DNA of 64,000 nt from Saccharothrix sp. ALI-22-I (GCF_001984175.1 NZ_MTQP01000047.1:62001-126000), one strand, 5' to 3'. Shown: positions 53,065 to 62,140, counted from the stretch's first letter. Numbers and translations are program-made. The notes: generated from the letters alone by a model not told the origin.

Positions 53065-53084
53065 GGTGGGCCCTCTCCGGAGCA

Positions 53085-53378
53085 TCAGAATCGGTCGGGT
53101 GAGTCGGGGTGGATCAGGCGCGTGACGTCCACCGGCAGTTGAATGCCGGTAGGGCCGTGGATTCCGAGCGCCTCGCGCAGTTCGGCGAACTGGCTTTGCA
53201 GCGCGATCAACGCCTGGCCGAGGTCCTCGATCTGCTGGGGGGTCAGGGTTTCGGCCTCCACCCGCCGCAACGCTTGCCGTTCCAGGAGTTCGTGCACGAC
53301 CTCCAGCACGGCGACCACGAGCCTGACCAGTCCGCGGCCCGCGTCGGCGGGCACCACGGAGCTGCCGCCGGGGGTCAC
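53085..53378 (-). CDS. gvpK: Gas vesicle protein GvpK
   Basis: A 97-residue GvpK starting at a GTG (53378) that overlaps the stop of the upstream GvpS-type gene. [20 protein letters not shown], then [20 protein letters not shown] and [17 protein letters not shown] are the family helices. GvpK is needed for vesicle assembly. Spacing to gvpA is 20 bases. Confidence 0.9.
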   Translation of the reverse strand: MTPGGSSVVPADAGRGLVRLVVAVLEVVHELLERQALRRVEAETLTPQQIEDLGQALIALQSQFAELREALGIHGPTGIQLPVDVTRLIHPDSPDRF

Positions 53379-53569
53379 CGGGGGAGTTCTTCGAACGTCG
53401 GGACGGTGTCGGACAGCGCGCCGCCGATGCCGATCAGCAGCAGCCGCAGGTCGAGCCGGATCAGTTCGACGCCCGCCAGCGTGATGATCACGTCACCGCG
53501 GACCACCGCTCCCCGGTGCACCACTCGGTCCAGCAGGTCGGCCAGACTCGTCGTGTCCGGCTCAGCCAT
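53375..53569 (-). CDS. Small GvpA-family protein (GvpS/M type)
   Basis: A 64-residue GvpA-fold protein, [20 protein letters not shown], then [20 protein letters not shown]. It has only the GvpA core with no tail, as in GvpS/GvpM minor shell proteins. The ATG at 53569 overlaps the upstream GvpF/L stop by eight bases and its own stop overlaps gvpK (GTGA). A longer frame starting at 53749 is a shadow. Confidence 0.85.
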   Translation of the reverse strand: MAEPDTTSLADLLDRVVHRGAVVRGDVIITLAGVELIRLDLRLLLIGIGGALSDTVPTFEELPR

Positions 53570-54329
53570 TGGCGACCACTCCCGCGACGGCGAACTCGAT
53601 CTGAGTGAAGGAGTACGGGGGCCAGGGGCCGGTGACCTCGACCGACACCCCGCGTGGTCCGAGCTCGTCGGACAGGCGCCGAACCTCCGCGTGGAAGTCC
53701 GCCTCGGCGGTGGTGTCCACGAGGTAGGCGGCATCGAGCAGCAGGTCACCAGGGTGGTCGCGGGACGTGCTTTCGGCCGCTCGCCGGGAGAGTTCCCCGT
53801 GCAGGGTCCTGATCGCGGCGATCCTGCCGCGCCGCGCGTCTTCGACGCCGGTCAGCTGCTGACGCCGCAAGGCGAGGTACTGCGTCCCCGACACATTTGC
53901 CAGGTCGACCTCGCCGGGCACGGTCGTGTCGTCGATGCGGGAGCCGCGCCCCCGGACACCCCACTCGCGACGGCCCTGAACCCGGTCCAACCAGACTCGC
54001 GCCTCCTCGTGGTGGGCGCGCAACAGCAGGAGCGCCGCATCGGAGTCGGTGATGACGGTGCCAAACCGCAGCGGCAGCACCGGCGCGCACCGGAACACGG
54101 CGCGCACCACGGCATCGTGTTCGCGGGCGAGCCTGGCGAGCCTGCCGTCCTCCGCGGGCTCGATCCCGAGCCCGGCGAACCGGTCGACGTCGACCTCCGC
54201 GACGACGAGTGCCACTCCGAGGTACGCGATCAGCCGGGGCTCTACTTCGAAGGAGACTGCAGGTGTCCCGGACAGGTCCGGAGCGTGGTCCGTGGTGATC
54301 GCGTACGCGCACAGCGCGGTGGGGCTCAC
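53562..54329 (-). CDS. Gas vesicle protein GvpF/GvpL family (first copy)
   Basis: A 255-residue GvpF/L protein, MSPTALCAYAITTDHAPDLS, with [20 protein letters not shown] and, at the end, VTGPWPPYSFTQIEFA. GTG at 54329 overlaps the GvpJ stop. The long acidic/arginine middle (REHDAVVRAVFRCAPVLPLR, then DLANVSGTQYLALRRQQLTG) is typical. It and the second copy at 51956 are only distantly similar, consistent with the separate GvpF and GvpL roles seen in actinobacteria. Confidence 0.88.
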   Translation of the reverse strand: MSPTALCAYAITTDHAPDLSGTPAVSFEVEPRLIAYLGVALVVAEVDVDRFAGLGIEPAEDGRLARLAREHDAVVRAVFRCAPVLPLRFGTVITDSDAALLLLRAHHEEARVWLDRVQGRREWGVRGRGSRIDDTTVPGEVDLANVSGTQYLALRRQQLTGVEDARRGRIAAIRTLHGELSRRAAESTSRDHPGDLLLDAAYLVDTTAEADFHAEVRRLSDELGPRGVSVEVTGPWPPYSFTQIEFAVAGVVANG

Positions 54330-54667
54330 GGTCGTCCCCCCTCGGCGATCTGCGCCGACTGCTCACCCAATGCCCGCTCCAGTGCGGTCACCCGGTCGCG
54401 CAGTTCGGTGTTCTGCCGCTCCAGTTCGTTCGTCCCGATGACCGCGATCGCCTTGTTCGGCGAGAAGAACGGGTCGTTCGTCCACCAGTCCATTCCCATT
54501 TCGCGGGCGGTCTGGGCGGACGAGATAAACAATCGGACGCGCAAGGTGAGAAGCTCGATATCGACAACGTTGATGGCGATTTCCCCCACTATCACCACAC
54601 CTTTGTCGAGTACGCGTTCCAAAGTATCGGCCAGCGAACTGGGCCTATTGTCCATTATGGAGTGCAC
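54326..54667 (-). CDS. gvpJ: Gas vesicle GvpJ-type protein with C-terminal coiled coil
   Basis: A 113-residue GvpA/J family protein: SLADTLERVLDKGVVIVGEI, then AINVVDIELLTLRVRLFISS and AREMGMDWWTNDPFFSP. The tail LERQNTELRDRVTALERALG is a heptad-like coiled coil. The MGMDWW stretch and tail distinguish GvpJ from GvpA. ATG at 54667 (or 54655) starts it 11 bases after gvpO. Minor shell or nucleation component. Confidence 0.88.
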   Translation of the reverse strand: MHSIMDNRPSSLADTLERVLDKGVVIVGEIAINVVDIELLTLRVRLFISSAQTAREMGMDWWTNDPFFSPNKAIAVIGTNELERQNTELRDRVTALERALGEQSAQIAEGGRP

Positions 54668-54678
54668 CTGCCCCGTCG

Positions 54679-55026
54679 TCAGATATCGGTCGTTCCGCGG
54701 GTGAAACGTCTGAGTCGTTCGCAGGCGAACAGTTCGCCGGTCGCGTCGACGTCGACGCGGTAGGTGGCCATGACGCTGGTCGTGGCGGGAACCCGTTCCA
54801 GTTCGACTACGTCCACCAACACCGACCAGCCTCCCTCGGGGAGTGCGCGCACGCCGGAGACGGCTTCCGGCGTCCTGCCCGTCAGCGAACCGAACTGCTC
54901 CATCGCCGCCCGGATGGCGGAAACAGCGGTTGCCCTACCGGCTTGCCGGAAGGATTCCTCAGGTGATACGGCTGCGTTGTGGCCGGGGATCTTCGACGGA
55001 TCATGCGGATCTGAGCTCATTGTCAT
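54679..55026 (-). CDS. gvpO: Gas vesicle protein GvpO
   Basis: A GvpO protein of about 115 residues. Starts at 55032, 55026 or 55020 are all ATG (MIMTMSSDPHDPSK) and none has a clear ribosome site; 55026 is an arbitrary middle choice. The conserved part is AVSAIRAAMEQFGSLTGRTP, EGGWSVLVDVVELERVPATT and VMATYRVDVDATGELFACER. GvpO is the first gene of actinobacterial gas vesicle operons. The longer upstream frame to 55191 lacks coding character. Confidence 0.85.
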   Translation of the reverse strand: MTMSSDPHDPSKIPGHNAAVSPEESFRQAGRATAVSAIRAAMEQFGSLTGRTPEAVSGVRALPEGGWSVLVDVVELERVPATTSVMATYRVDVDATGELFACERLRRFTRGTTDI

Positions 55027-55191
55027 GATCATCGACATGCTGACCAGCGCGTTACCGGATGCCGTCGAAATGAGATGCGGACTACCCGGAGAAGATAGGA
55101 AAAAGGGCCGCTTTCTAGGCTCTTTGCCGTAGCTTGACAGCAGCGAAACGGGTGCTCCCGCACGCCCGTTCGGACCCATTTGAAATGCCAT

Positions 55192-55703
55192 GCCGGAATC
55201 TCAATTGGACAGCGCCGGCCGGAGTGATTGATTGGTTCTCGTTGCTGGCCCCTGGCCGGATTCTCGACTCCTCAGGGTTTCGGCAGAGTCGTTGTTGCTG
55301 TTCAGGCCATCATTCCCAGTAGTCGGGTGATGTGAGCAGTCGTCGCCAGGTCGCGTCTCCCGAGCTCACGGGCCGTATCGGCGTCGATCGGCCCGTAGCC
55401 GGCCACTCACCGGGCTGATCGTCCGGACGCATCGCCATCGACACCGGCACCGCACCTGGACCTGGACCTGGACCTGGACATCGTGAACCGAAGTCATGGA
55501 GTAACTGGTCAGGTCGGTTGCAGGGGCTGGTCACGGAGCTGCGATGATCTTCGTGCGCAGGCTGGGGATGGGCGTCTGTCGCATGACGAGCTTGCCACCC
55601 TGGTCGTCGAGTCCTCGGCAGGAACAGGTGCCCGTGCGCCGCAGTCCGGTTCTGCGGGTCCCCCTTCGGCAGGTTCGCTCGCCCGGGGTCCTGGGGATGA
55701 TGC
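55192..55703. other. Upstream region of the gvp operon; no recognisable gene
   Basis: About 510 bases between gvpO and the 3' end of the NmrA-type gene. It contains a tandem CTGGAC repeat (55455-55481) and short frames without known motifs. The gvp promoter must lie near 55050-55250, where the sequence is less GC-rich, but I cannot point to -10/-35 boxes with confidence. Confidence 0.45.
55455..55481. repeat. Four-unit CTGGAC tandem repeat
   Basis: ACCTGGACCTGGACCTGG continues to ACATC, giving four consecutive CTGGAC-like hexamers. It lies in non-coding sequence upstream of the gas vesicle operon. Confidence 0.8.
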
Positions 55704-56567
55704 TTACGGGGTCGGCCGGAATGCGTCCCGGTGGTCCTGGACCCAGGTGATGAAGGCAGTGGCCGGGCGTCCCAGTATCCGGTGAACGTCCTGGGTCAGG
55801 ACGGCGTTGTGTCCGGCTCGGGCCCAGGCGATTCCGGTGAGGGCTGCGTCCGCGGCCTCCGGGTCGGTGCCGTGTTGCAGTATCTGGTCACGGGCGGTGT
55901 CGAGGGGAAGGTCGACCGTGGTGACGGGGCGGTCCAGAACGGATTCCAGGATGGCGGCCTGGTCGGGGACGCTGAGCAGTTCCGGACCGGTCAGGGTGTA
56001 GGTCCGTCCGGCGTGGCCTGGCGTGGTCAGTGCCTCGGCGGCGACGGCGGCCACATCGCGTGGGTCGATGACGCCCTGGGTGGCTGTGCCGGTCATGTTG
56101 GGGATGGGATGCCCGGCGTTGATCGTCTGCGCGAATCGCAGGACGTTCGAGGCGAAGCTGGAGGGTCGCAGCACTGTCCAGGCCATTCCGCTGGACCGCA
56201 CGGCCTGCTCGGCCTGCAGATGCCAGGCTCCGACCGTTCGGTTGTCGCCGATCGTCTCGCCGGTGCCGATCGCGGACAGCTTCACGACGGTGGTCACTCC
56301 TGCTGACCGGGCGGTGTCCAGCATGGCCAGATCGTGACGCGGGGTGGGCGCGGTGGGCGCGGTGAGCAGGAACACCGCCCGCACATCGGCCACCGCCGCT
56401 GCGAGCGAGGCCGGATCGTCGAAGTCCGCCCGGACGAGATCGACGCCAGGTTCGGCCCGCACAGCGCCGGGGTTGCGCGTCATGGCCCGGACTGTCTCCC
56501 CACGGGAGGTCAACTGGTGCAGGAGGTGGCTTCCGATGGTGCCGGTGGCACCGGTGATCAGGATCAT
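55704..56567 (-). CDS. NmrA-like NAD(P)-binding protein / azoreductase-type SDR
   Basis: A 287-residue atypical short-chain dehydrogenase. ATG at 56567 opens MILITGATGTIGSHLLHQLT with the GxxGxxG cofactor motif; a longer start at 56618 is less likely. VFLLTAPTAPTPRHDLAMLD, VKLSAIGTGETIG and AWTVLRPSSFASNVLRFAQT are typical of NmrA/QorB-type proteins, which reduce quinones or sense NADP. It is divergent from the AraC gene at 56654 with an 86-bp shared promoter gap, so the AraC protein is its probable regulator. Confidence 0.88.
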   Translation of the reverse strand: MILITGATGTIGSHLLHQLTSRGETVRAMTRNPGAVRAEPGVDLVRADFDDPASLAAAVADVRAVFLLTAPTAPTPRHDLAMLDTARSAGVTTVVKLSAIGTGETIGDNRTVGAWHLQAEQAVRSSGMAWTVLRPSSFASNVLRFAQTINAGHPIPNMTGTATQGVIDPRDVAAVAAEALTTPGHAGRTYTLTGPELLSVPDQAAILESVLDRPVTTVDLPLDTARDQILQHGTDPEAADAALTGIAWARAGHNAVLTQDVHRILGRPATAFITWVQDHRDAFRPTP

Positions 56568-56653
56568 GCCGGCGACGCTGTCACGGTGGTCGTGCCGGCG
56601 GCTTGGAAGTTTCGGCACGAGCTGCCGCGCCAGGCGCGTCTACTGTGGACGCC

Positions 56654-57457
56654 ATGGGTGTGGACGAGCGCGCCATCGAAGTGCCCGATGGCCTGCGCGC
56701 GTGGATCTCGGGGATCAGCGTCGCGACGGTCAACGATCATGGCCGTGGACAGACGATGCTCGACGAGCCGGATCACGCCACCACGCTGGTCCTGCGCGCG
56801 GTGCCCGGTCAGGGTGGCGAGCTCGTGGTTATGGGGCCACGCACCCGCGCCCTGTACCACGTGGGCCAACCGGGACCGTGGTGTGTCAAGGCCAGGCTCC
56901 ACACCGGCCGGACCCGGCGCTTGCTCGGTCGTCCCGCCCGTGAACTCGTCGACCAGGTCCTGCCGCTCAGTGCGTTCTGGGGTGAGCCCGCCGACCGCCT
57001 CGCTCGTGAGGTGGCCGATCTCACCCCCGGTTCAGCCGGTGATCTGTTCGGTCAACACCTCGCCGACGCGCTTCCGGCCGGTGAACAGGGCAGCAACCCG
57101 GAGCGAGACCGGCTCGTGCGCGAAGCGACCATGTTGCTGTCCGCAGGGACCGACGGAGTGGCAGCGGCCGCGCGGCGGCTGCACGTCAGCGAACGCCACC
57201 TGCGTAACCTCTTCGTCGACGGCGTCGGCCTGTCACCCAAACACTTCGCCAGGATCGACCGGGTGCGAACCGTACTCGCCTACGCCCAGGTCCGGCCGTG
57301 GGCCGACCTCGCAGCCGAGGCCGGCTACTACGACCAGGCGCATCTGACCGGCGAGTTCCGCCGCCTCATGGGTGTCCCTCCTGCCGCGTTTCGCCGTGGT
57401 GAGCTGCCCACCCCCACCTCGTGCCACGCGCCGGCGGACACAGTTCCCCTCACCTGA
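56654..57457 (+). CDS. AraC-family transcriptional regulator
   Basis: A 267-residue protein. ATG at 56654 (MGVDERAIEVPDGLRAWISG) is preferred over 56603. The C-terminal double helix-turn-helix is complete: AARRLHVSERHLRNLFVDGV in the first, then LAAEAGYYDQAHLTGEFRRL and MGVPPAAFRR in the second. The N-terminal 150 residues are a cupin-like sensor with PDHATTLVLRAVPGQGGELV. Divergent from the NmrA-type gene, which it likely controls. Confidence 0.9.
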   Translation: MGVDERAIEVPDGLRAWISGISVATVNDHGRGQTMLDEPDHATTLVLRAVPGQGGELVVMGPRTRALYHVGQPGPWCVKARLHTGRTRRLLGRPARELVDQVLPLSAFWGEPADRLAREVADLTPGSAGDLFGQHLADALPAGEQGSNPERDRLVREATMLLSAGTDGVAAAARRLHVSERHLRNLFVDGVGLSPKHFARIDRVRTVLAYAQVRPWADLAAEAGYYDQAHLTGEFRRLMGVPPAAFRRGELPTPTSCHAPADTVPLT

Positions 57458-57600
57458 CACCGGTGTCCGATGAGGCCGTTCGCCGACAAATCCAGACGGC
57501 CCAGTCTCATCCTCGCTTCACAAATGAAACGGAGATGAAGCGGTCAGTGAGAAAATGAAGCCAGTTTTGAGACCCCTACACGTGAGGAGACCGAGTCGGC

Positions 57601-60183
57601 TCACGTCGTCGTCGCACGCAGGTGGTCGCTGAGGTAGCCGGCGGTGACGCTGTGCGGATCTTGCGTGATGTCGTCAGGTGTGCCGGTGGCGACGATGGCG
57701 CCGCCGGCGGTGCCGCCGCCGGGGCCCATGTCGATGACGTAGTCGGCGTTGGCGATCATGTCGAGGTCGTGCTCGACGACGATGACGGTGGCGCCGTTGT
57801 CGCCCAGGCGTTGGAGGACGTCCAAGAGGGTGCGGATGTCGAGGGGGTGGAGTCCGACGCTGGGTTCGTCGAGGACGAAGAGGGTGTCGGACTGGTTCCG
57901 GGTCAGCTCGGTGGCGAGCTTCAGTCGCTGTGCCTCGCCGCCGGAGAGGGCGGGGGTGTCCTCGCCGAGGGTGAGGTAGCCCAGTCCGAGGTCGACGAGC
58001 GCCTGGAGGCGGGTTCGGACGCGCCGGATGTCGCCGACCTGGTCGACGGCCTGCCGGACGGTGAGGGCCAGCAGGTCGGGCAGGCTGATCCCGCCGTCCG
58101 GGTCGCCGGGAGTCGGGCGGAGGATGTCGGTGGCTTCGGGGGCGTAGCGGGCGCCGTCGCATGCGGGGCAGGCGATGTCGACGTCGGGCAGGAACTGCAC
58201 GTCGAGGGAAACCTGTCCGGTGCCTTCGCAGCGAGGGCAGCGCAGTGATCCGGTGTTGTAGGAGAAGTCCGCGCCGGTGAGACCCCGTTGCTTGGCCGCG
58301 TCGGTGGCGGCGTAGGCGCGGCGCAGGTCGTCGAGGATGCCGCTGTAGGTGGCGACGGTGGAGCGGACGTTGATGCCGATGGGGGTGGCGTCGACCATGT
58401 TGACCCGGGTGATCGCCGGTGCGTCCACCGCCGTGACGTGGCCGGGCAGCGGGTGGCCCGCGGCGTTCGCCTGGAGTGCGGGGACGAGGCTTTCGAGGAT
58501 CAATGTGGTCTTGCCTGATCCGGACACGCCGGTCACGGCGGTCAGGCGGCCCTGGGGGATGTCGACGTCCAGGGCGTGCACGGTGTGCAGGGGGCGGGTG
58601 GACAGGTGGATGCGGCCCTGGTCGAACATCTCGTCGCGGTGTGCCCTGGAGCGCACGAGGACGGGTTCGCGGCCGGCGAGGAATCCGCCGATCAGGGAGT
58701 CGGGGTTCCTGCCGAGGGCGGTGAGGTCGCCGGTGGCCAGGACGGTGCCGCCTTCGGTGCCGGAGCCGGGGCCGATCTCGATGAACCAGTCGGCCTCGCG
58801 CAGGACCTGGATGTCGTGGTCGACGAGCACGACGGAGTTGCCGTCGCGGAGGAGGTCGCGCATGACGCCGAGCAGGCCGTCCACGTTCGAGGGGTGCAGG
58901 CCGATGGAGGGTTCGTCGAGGACGTAGAGCACTCCGGTGGTCTGGTTGCGCACCGCGCGGGCCAGCTGGACGCGTTGCCGCTCGCCGGTCGACAGCGTCG
59001 AGCTCGCCCGGTCCAGGCGGAGGTAGCCCAGGCCGAGTTCGATCAGACGGCGAGCGGTCTCCAGCAGGGTGGCGACGATGTTCCGCGCCATCCGGTGCAT
59101 CTGCGGTGGCAGCGTGTCGGCGAGGGTGGGGGCCCAGGCGGTGAGTTCGTCGAGCGTCTTCGCTGTGGCCTCGGCGAGGTTGATGCCGTCGACGAGCGGG
59201 GCGCGGGCCTGCTCGCTGAGCCGGGTGCCGTGGCAGGCGGGGCACACCTGGGCGCTGATGAACTTGTTCACCCGGTTCAGGCCGCGTTCGGTGGTGGCGT
59301 TGTTCAGGGCCTCTTCGACGGCCCGGCGGGCGTTGCGGTAGGTGAAGTCGAGCTCGAAGAGTTTGCCGTTGTTGGACCGGACGCTGACGTGCCGCTTCTC
59401 CGCGGGGCCGTGCATGACGATCTCCCGCTCCTGCGCGGTCAGGTCCGCGTAGGGCACGTCCGTGCGTACTCCGAACTCCGCGACGACCTGCGGCATCACC
59501 GTCAGTCCGAACATGGACCACGGGGCCACCGCCCCGTCGGCGATGGTGAGTTCCGGGTCGGGGACGAGGGATGCCTCGTCGACTTCCCGGACCACGCCGG
59601 TGCCGGTGCACCGCGGGCACGCGCCGTCGGAGTTGAAGGCGAGCGACTCCGCGCCGGGTGGGTAGAACGTCGCTGCGCACACCGGGCAGGTCAGGGTGAG
59701 CCCGGCGGCGACGTCGATGGTCGGGTCCTGCCGGTGACCGTTCGGGCACAGGTGCGAGGCCAGACGGGAGAACAGCAAGCGCAGCACGTTGAGCAGTTCG
59801 GTCGACGTGCCGAAGGTGCTGCGGACCCCGGGCACACCCGGACGCTGCCGCAGGGCGAGAGCCGCGGGCACGTGCTCGACGCTGTCCACCGCCGCACGTG
59901 GCGCCTGCGCCATGCGCCGACGCGTGTAGGTCGACAGCGCCTCGATGTAGCGCCGTGACCCCTCCGCGTACAGAACCCCCATCGCCAGCGACGACTTGCC
60001 GGAACCGGACACCCCTGCCACCGCGACGAGGCGGCGCAGCGGCACCGTCACATCGATGCCCTTCAGGTTGTGGACCTTCGCCCCGCGGACCTGGATCGCC
60101 GACGGCTGATCGTGCGTGCCCGAACCCTGCGTGCCCGAACCCTCGGTGCCTGAAGCCCCGCCCGCCACCTCGTCATGCGCCAT
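57601..60183 (-). CDS. UvrA-like excinuclease subunit, class II (UvrB-independent, drug-resistance type)
   Basis: An 860-residue tandem ABC ATPase. ATG at 60183 (MAHDEVAGGASGTEGSGTQG) has GGAGGGAGACGTA in front and is preferred to 60285. First Walker A GVSGSGKSSLAMG near residue 58, first signature LSTGERQRVQLARA, second Walker A GVSGSGKTTLILE near 551 and second signature LSGGEAQRLKLATE. Zinc-finger pairs CPVCAATFYPPG/CPRCTGTG and CPRCEGTG/CPACDGARY are present. The UvrB-binding domain of UvrA1 is absent, as in class II UvrAs such as DrrC, linked to resistance to DNA-binding drugs. The N-terminus has a short GS(G)TQ repeat (GTEGSGTQGSGTHD). It lies downstream of an HxlR regulator. Confidence 0.92.
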   Translation of the reverse strand: MAHDEVAGGASGTEGSGTQGSGTHDQPSAIQVRGAKVHNLKGIDVTVPLRRLVAVAGVSGSGKSSLAMGVLYAEGSRRYIEALSTYTRRRMAQAPRAAVDSVEHVPAALALRQRPGVPGVRSTFGTSTELLNVLRLLFSRLASHLCPNGHRQDPTIDVAAGLTLTCPVCAATFYPPGAESLAFNSDGACPRCTGTGVVREVDEASLVPDPELTIADGAVAPWSMFGLTVMPQVVAEFGVRTDVPYADLTAQEREIVMHGPAEKRHVSVRSNNGKLFELDFTYRNARRAVEEALNNATTERGLNRVNKFISAQVCPACHGTRLSEQARAPLVDGINLAEATAKTLDELTAWAPTLADTLPPQMHRMARNIVATLLETARRLIELGLGYLRLDRASSTLSTGERQRVQLARAVRNQTTGVLYVLDEPSIGLHPSNVDGLLGVMRDLLRDGNSVVLVDHDIQVLREADWFIEIGPGSGTEGGTVLATGDLTALGRNPDSLIGGFLAGREPVLVRSRAHRDEMFDQGRIHLSTRPLHTVHALDVDIPQGRLTAVTGVSGSGKTTLILESLVPALQANAAGHPLPGHVTAVDAPAITRVNMVDATPIGINVRSTVATYSGILDDLRRAYAATDAAKQRGLTGADFSYNTGSLRCPRCEGTGQVSLDVQFLPDVDIACPACDGARYAPEATDILRPTPGDPDGGISLPDLLALTVRQAVDQVGDIRRVRTRLQALVDLGLGYLTLGEDTPALSGGEAQRLKLATELTRNQSDTLFVLDEPSVGLHPLDIRTLLDVLQRLGDNGATVIVVEHDLDMIANADYVIDMGPGGGTAGGAIVATGTPDDITQDPHSVTAGYLSDHLRATTT

Positions 60184-60356
60184 TACGTCTCCCTCCGGAG
60201 TGAAGTCGTTCGACGGGTCTTCAGCGTCGTCGCCTCGGTCTCGACGATCTTCATGCTCGCTGACAATGCTGTGGACCGTCGACACTGAGGTTCTGCTCGG
60301 CGAGCGTTCCCGGTGGCCGGCGGTGTGCGCGGTGCCGGAGTGTTTCCCTCTCGAGA

Positions 60357-60725
60357 TCAGCGGCGGGCGTCGTAGGTCTCGCGGGCGGCGAGTACTTCTT
60401 CGATGTGTTCCTCGGCCCAGCGGCCCAGTGCCTGGAGGGGTGCGTGCAGGGTGCGTCCGAGGGTGGTGAGTTCGTATTCGACCCTGGGTGGCATCTCGGC
60501 GTAGACGTGTCGGGTGACGAGTCCGTCGCGTTCCAGGTCCCGCAGTGTCTCGGTGAGGACTTTCCCGCTGATCCCGTCGACCGTGTTGCGCAGGTCGCCG
60601 AAGCGCATCGGGCCGTCGCTGAGGGCGATCACCACCATGGCCGTCCGCTTGTTGGCGATGCGAGCCAGTGATGTGCGGGACGGGCAGGTCGCGGTGAGCA
60701 CGTTGAATTCTGGGTGCTGGGACAT
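60357..60725 (-). CDS. HxlR-family regulator 1
   Basis: A 122-residue winged-helix regulator, MSQHPEFNVLTATCPSRTSL. ATG at 60725 has CGGAGACAGTCC before it. The conserved Cys of HxlR proteins is present (TATCPSR). The DNA-binding region reads MRFGDLRNTVDGISGKVLTE, TLRDLERDGLVTRHVYAEMP and VEYELTTLGRTLHAPLQALG. It is upstream of the UvrA-like gene with a 173-bp gap and may control it. It is a close paralogue of the protein at 62141, with the same length. The palindrome CTACGTCGAGGTAG lies in its own promoter. Confidence 0.9.
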   Translation of the reverse strand: MSQHPEFNVLTATCPSRTSLARIANKRTAMVVIALSDGPMRFGDLRNTVDGISGKVLTETLRDLERDGLVTRHVYAEMPPRVEYELTTLGRTLHAPLQALGRWAEEHIEEVLAARETYDARR

Positions 60726-61242
60726 GGACTGTCTCCGTTCCTCACCTACGTCGAGGTAGTTGGTCATCGCCCGTTGCCGTGGTCGGCGTGGAATACGGGA
60801 GTAGGTGCTCGCTGCGGCCACGAGTTGGTCGACCGGGCCCGGTAGGAGCCGGCGCCTCCCTCGACCGCCCATGGTGCGGCCGAGCCGTTGCGAACGTGAC
60901 GGTTCGGCTTTGCCGGAGGTGTCCGGTCCGGACGCGTGGACGACCGCGTCGGTTTCTCGCTGCTACCTCTTACCCGGTGCGGAAGAGAGACGGCTCGCCG
61001 GGTCGGGGGCTGCGAGGGTCGGGTGCGCGGCAGTCCGCCCGGCTGCTCGAGGGTGGCCGGGCGGACTCGGCACAGGTGCACGGCCGGATGCTCCGGAAGG
61101 ACTGCGGCCGTCCGCCGCCGCATCGTGGATGCGCGCAACGTCGATCACCTGGATGAAGTCGACTTCTTGGTGTTGTTCGGGACGTCGGCGGCCCCGAGGT
61201 GGAGGAGGATCATCCGCGTTCGACAACGTCGCCGGACTGGTG
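60726..61242. other. Gene-free stretch with HxlR operator
   Basis: About 510 bases between the first HxlR gene and the first NTF2-like gene. Apart from the operator at 60746-60759 I see no coding or repeat signal I can defend. Confidence 0.45.
60746..60759. promoter_or_regulatory. Palindromic HxlR-type operator, site 1
   Basis: CTACGTCGAGGTAG, arms CTAC/GTAG, 20 bases upstream of the HxlR 1 start. It matches the sites at 61705-61718 and 62530-62543. Confidence 0.55.
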
Positions 61243-61644
61243 TCAGTTGGCGTCCCAGAAGGCGTTCTCGGCGTCCTGGTCGGCGGAGAACAGCCACACC
61301 TCGGCGATCCGGTCGTCCTCGACCCGGAAGACGTCGATGCCGTCCATCGACATTTCGGCGCCGTCGCGTCGGGCGCTGAAGTGGACCGGGATGGTGAACA
61401 GCGCGCCGTTGACCATCGTGGGGCCGGTCGGCGTGATCTCCAGCGTGCCGTTGGTGGCGGCCATCTGGGCGCCGAGCATCTGGTTGACCGCGTCACCGCC
61501 GACGTGGGCGCCGGCGAGGCGGTGGTTGCCGGGCTGGTGCCACACGACGTCCTCGGTGAACAGGGCGGCGACCGCGCCGAAGTCCTTCGCGGCCACCGCG
61601 TCGGCGTACTTGCGGGCGACGGCGAGCGTGGTGCTGGAGTCCAT
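61243..61644 (-). CDS. NTF2-like (SnoaL-fold) protein 1
   Basis: A 133-residue cone-fold protein. The second ATG (61644, MDSSTTLAVARKYADAVAAK) is chosen because AAGGAG lies nine bases before it and none before 61653. Core segments are ALFTEDVVWHQPGNHRLAGA, LEITPTGPTMVNGALFTIPV, HFSARRDGAEMSMDGIDVFR and VEDDRIAEVWLFSADQDAEN. SnoaL-like proteins act as ketosteroid-isomerase-type enzymes, polyketide cyclases or stress proteins. It is a paralogue of the protein at 62605. The operator TTACCTCAACGTAA lies at 61705, 61 bases upstream. Confidence 0.88.
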   Translation of the reverse strand: MDSSTTLAVARKYADAVAAKDFGAVAALFTEDVVWHQPGNHRLAGAHVGGDAVNQMLGAQMAATNGTLEITPTGPTMVNGALFTIPVHFSARRDGAEMSMDGIDVFRVEDDRIAEVWLFSADQDAENAFWDAN

Positions 61645-61704
61645 CGTGAACATCTCCTTGACGAGTCCTTGCTGGTGGACCCGATACTCACCAACGGTAA
61701 CCAC

Positions 61705-61718
61705 TTACCTCAACGTAA
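61705..61718. promoter_or_regulatory. Palindromic HxlR-type operator, site 2
   Basis: TTACCTCAACGTAA, arms TTAC/GTAA, in front of the first NTF2-like gene. Its reverse complement TTACGTTGAGGTAA differs from site 3 by one base. Confidence 0.6.
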
Positions 61719-61788
61719 CTAACGCTCCAGTGTGACCCAGGTCATAACAGCTTCGCTGTCCATCGCTACTTGCGTGCTAGGCGAAGCG

Positions 61789-62125
61789 TCAGCGCTGGAC
61801 GGTGTTGTTGCAGGTGTACCAGCGGACTTCGGCGCCGGGGTTGGGGTTGAACTCCCAGTTGTCCAGGCACAGACCGCCACCTGGAGGCCCACGCGAGGTA
61901 CGGGGTGGCGCGCTGCCCGTTGACCACCGACCGGATCGGATCGGAGTCGATCACGTTGTAGGACATGCCGCCCTGCGAGCGCAGCACCTCGCCCTGGTCG
62001 GTCCACGGACCCTCGATGTTCGTCGCTGTGGCCAGCCCGATCGCGGACCGCTGGCTGCCGAACGTCGTGCCCGCGTAGTACACCCGCCAGCCACCGTCGA
62101 CCTGACCTAGGCTCGGCGCAGACGT
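61789..62125 (-). pseudogene. GH43 arabinanase-type hydrolase with lectin tail, fragment
   Basis: The minus frame reads WDYTSAPSLGQVDGGWRVYY, AGTTFGSQRSAIGLATATNI and EGPWTDQGEVLRSQGG, a GH43 five-bladed propeller strip with the conserved SQRSAIG. After about 61885 another frame continues GLCLDNWEFNPNPGAEVRWY, TCNNTVQR and a stop at 61789, the end of a ricin-type lectin domain. The N-terminal catalytic Asp and most of the propeller are absent. With the GH30 pseudogene it indicates lost hemicellulose-degrading capacity. It sits between the two NTF2/HxlR pairs. Confidence 0.6.
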
Positions 62126-62140
62126 GTAATCCCAGGTAGA

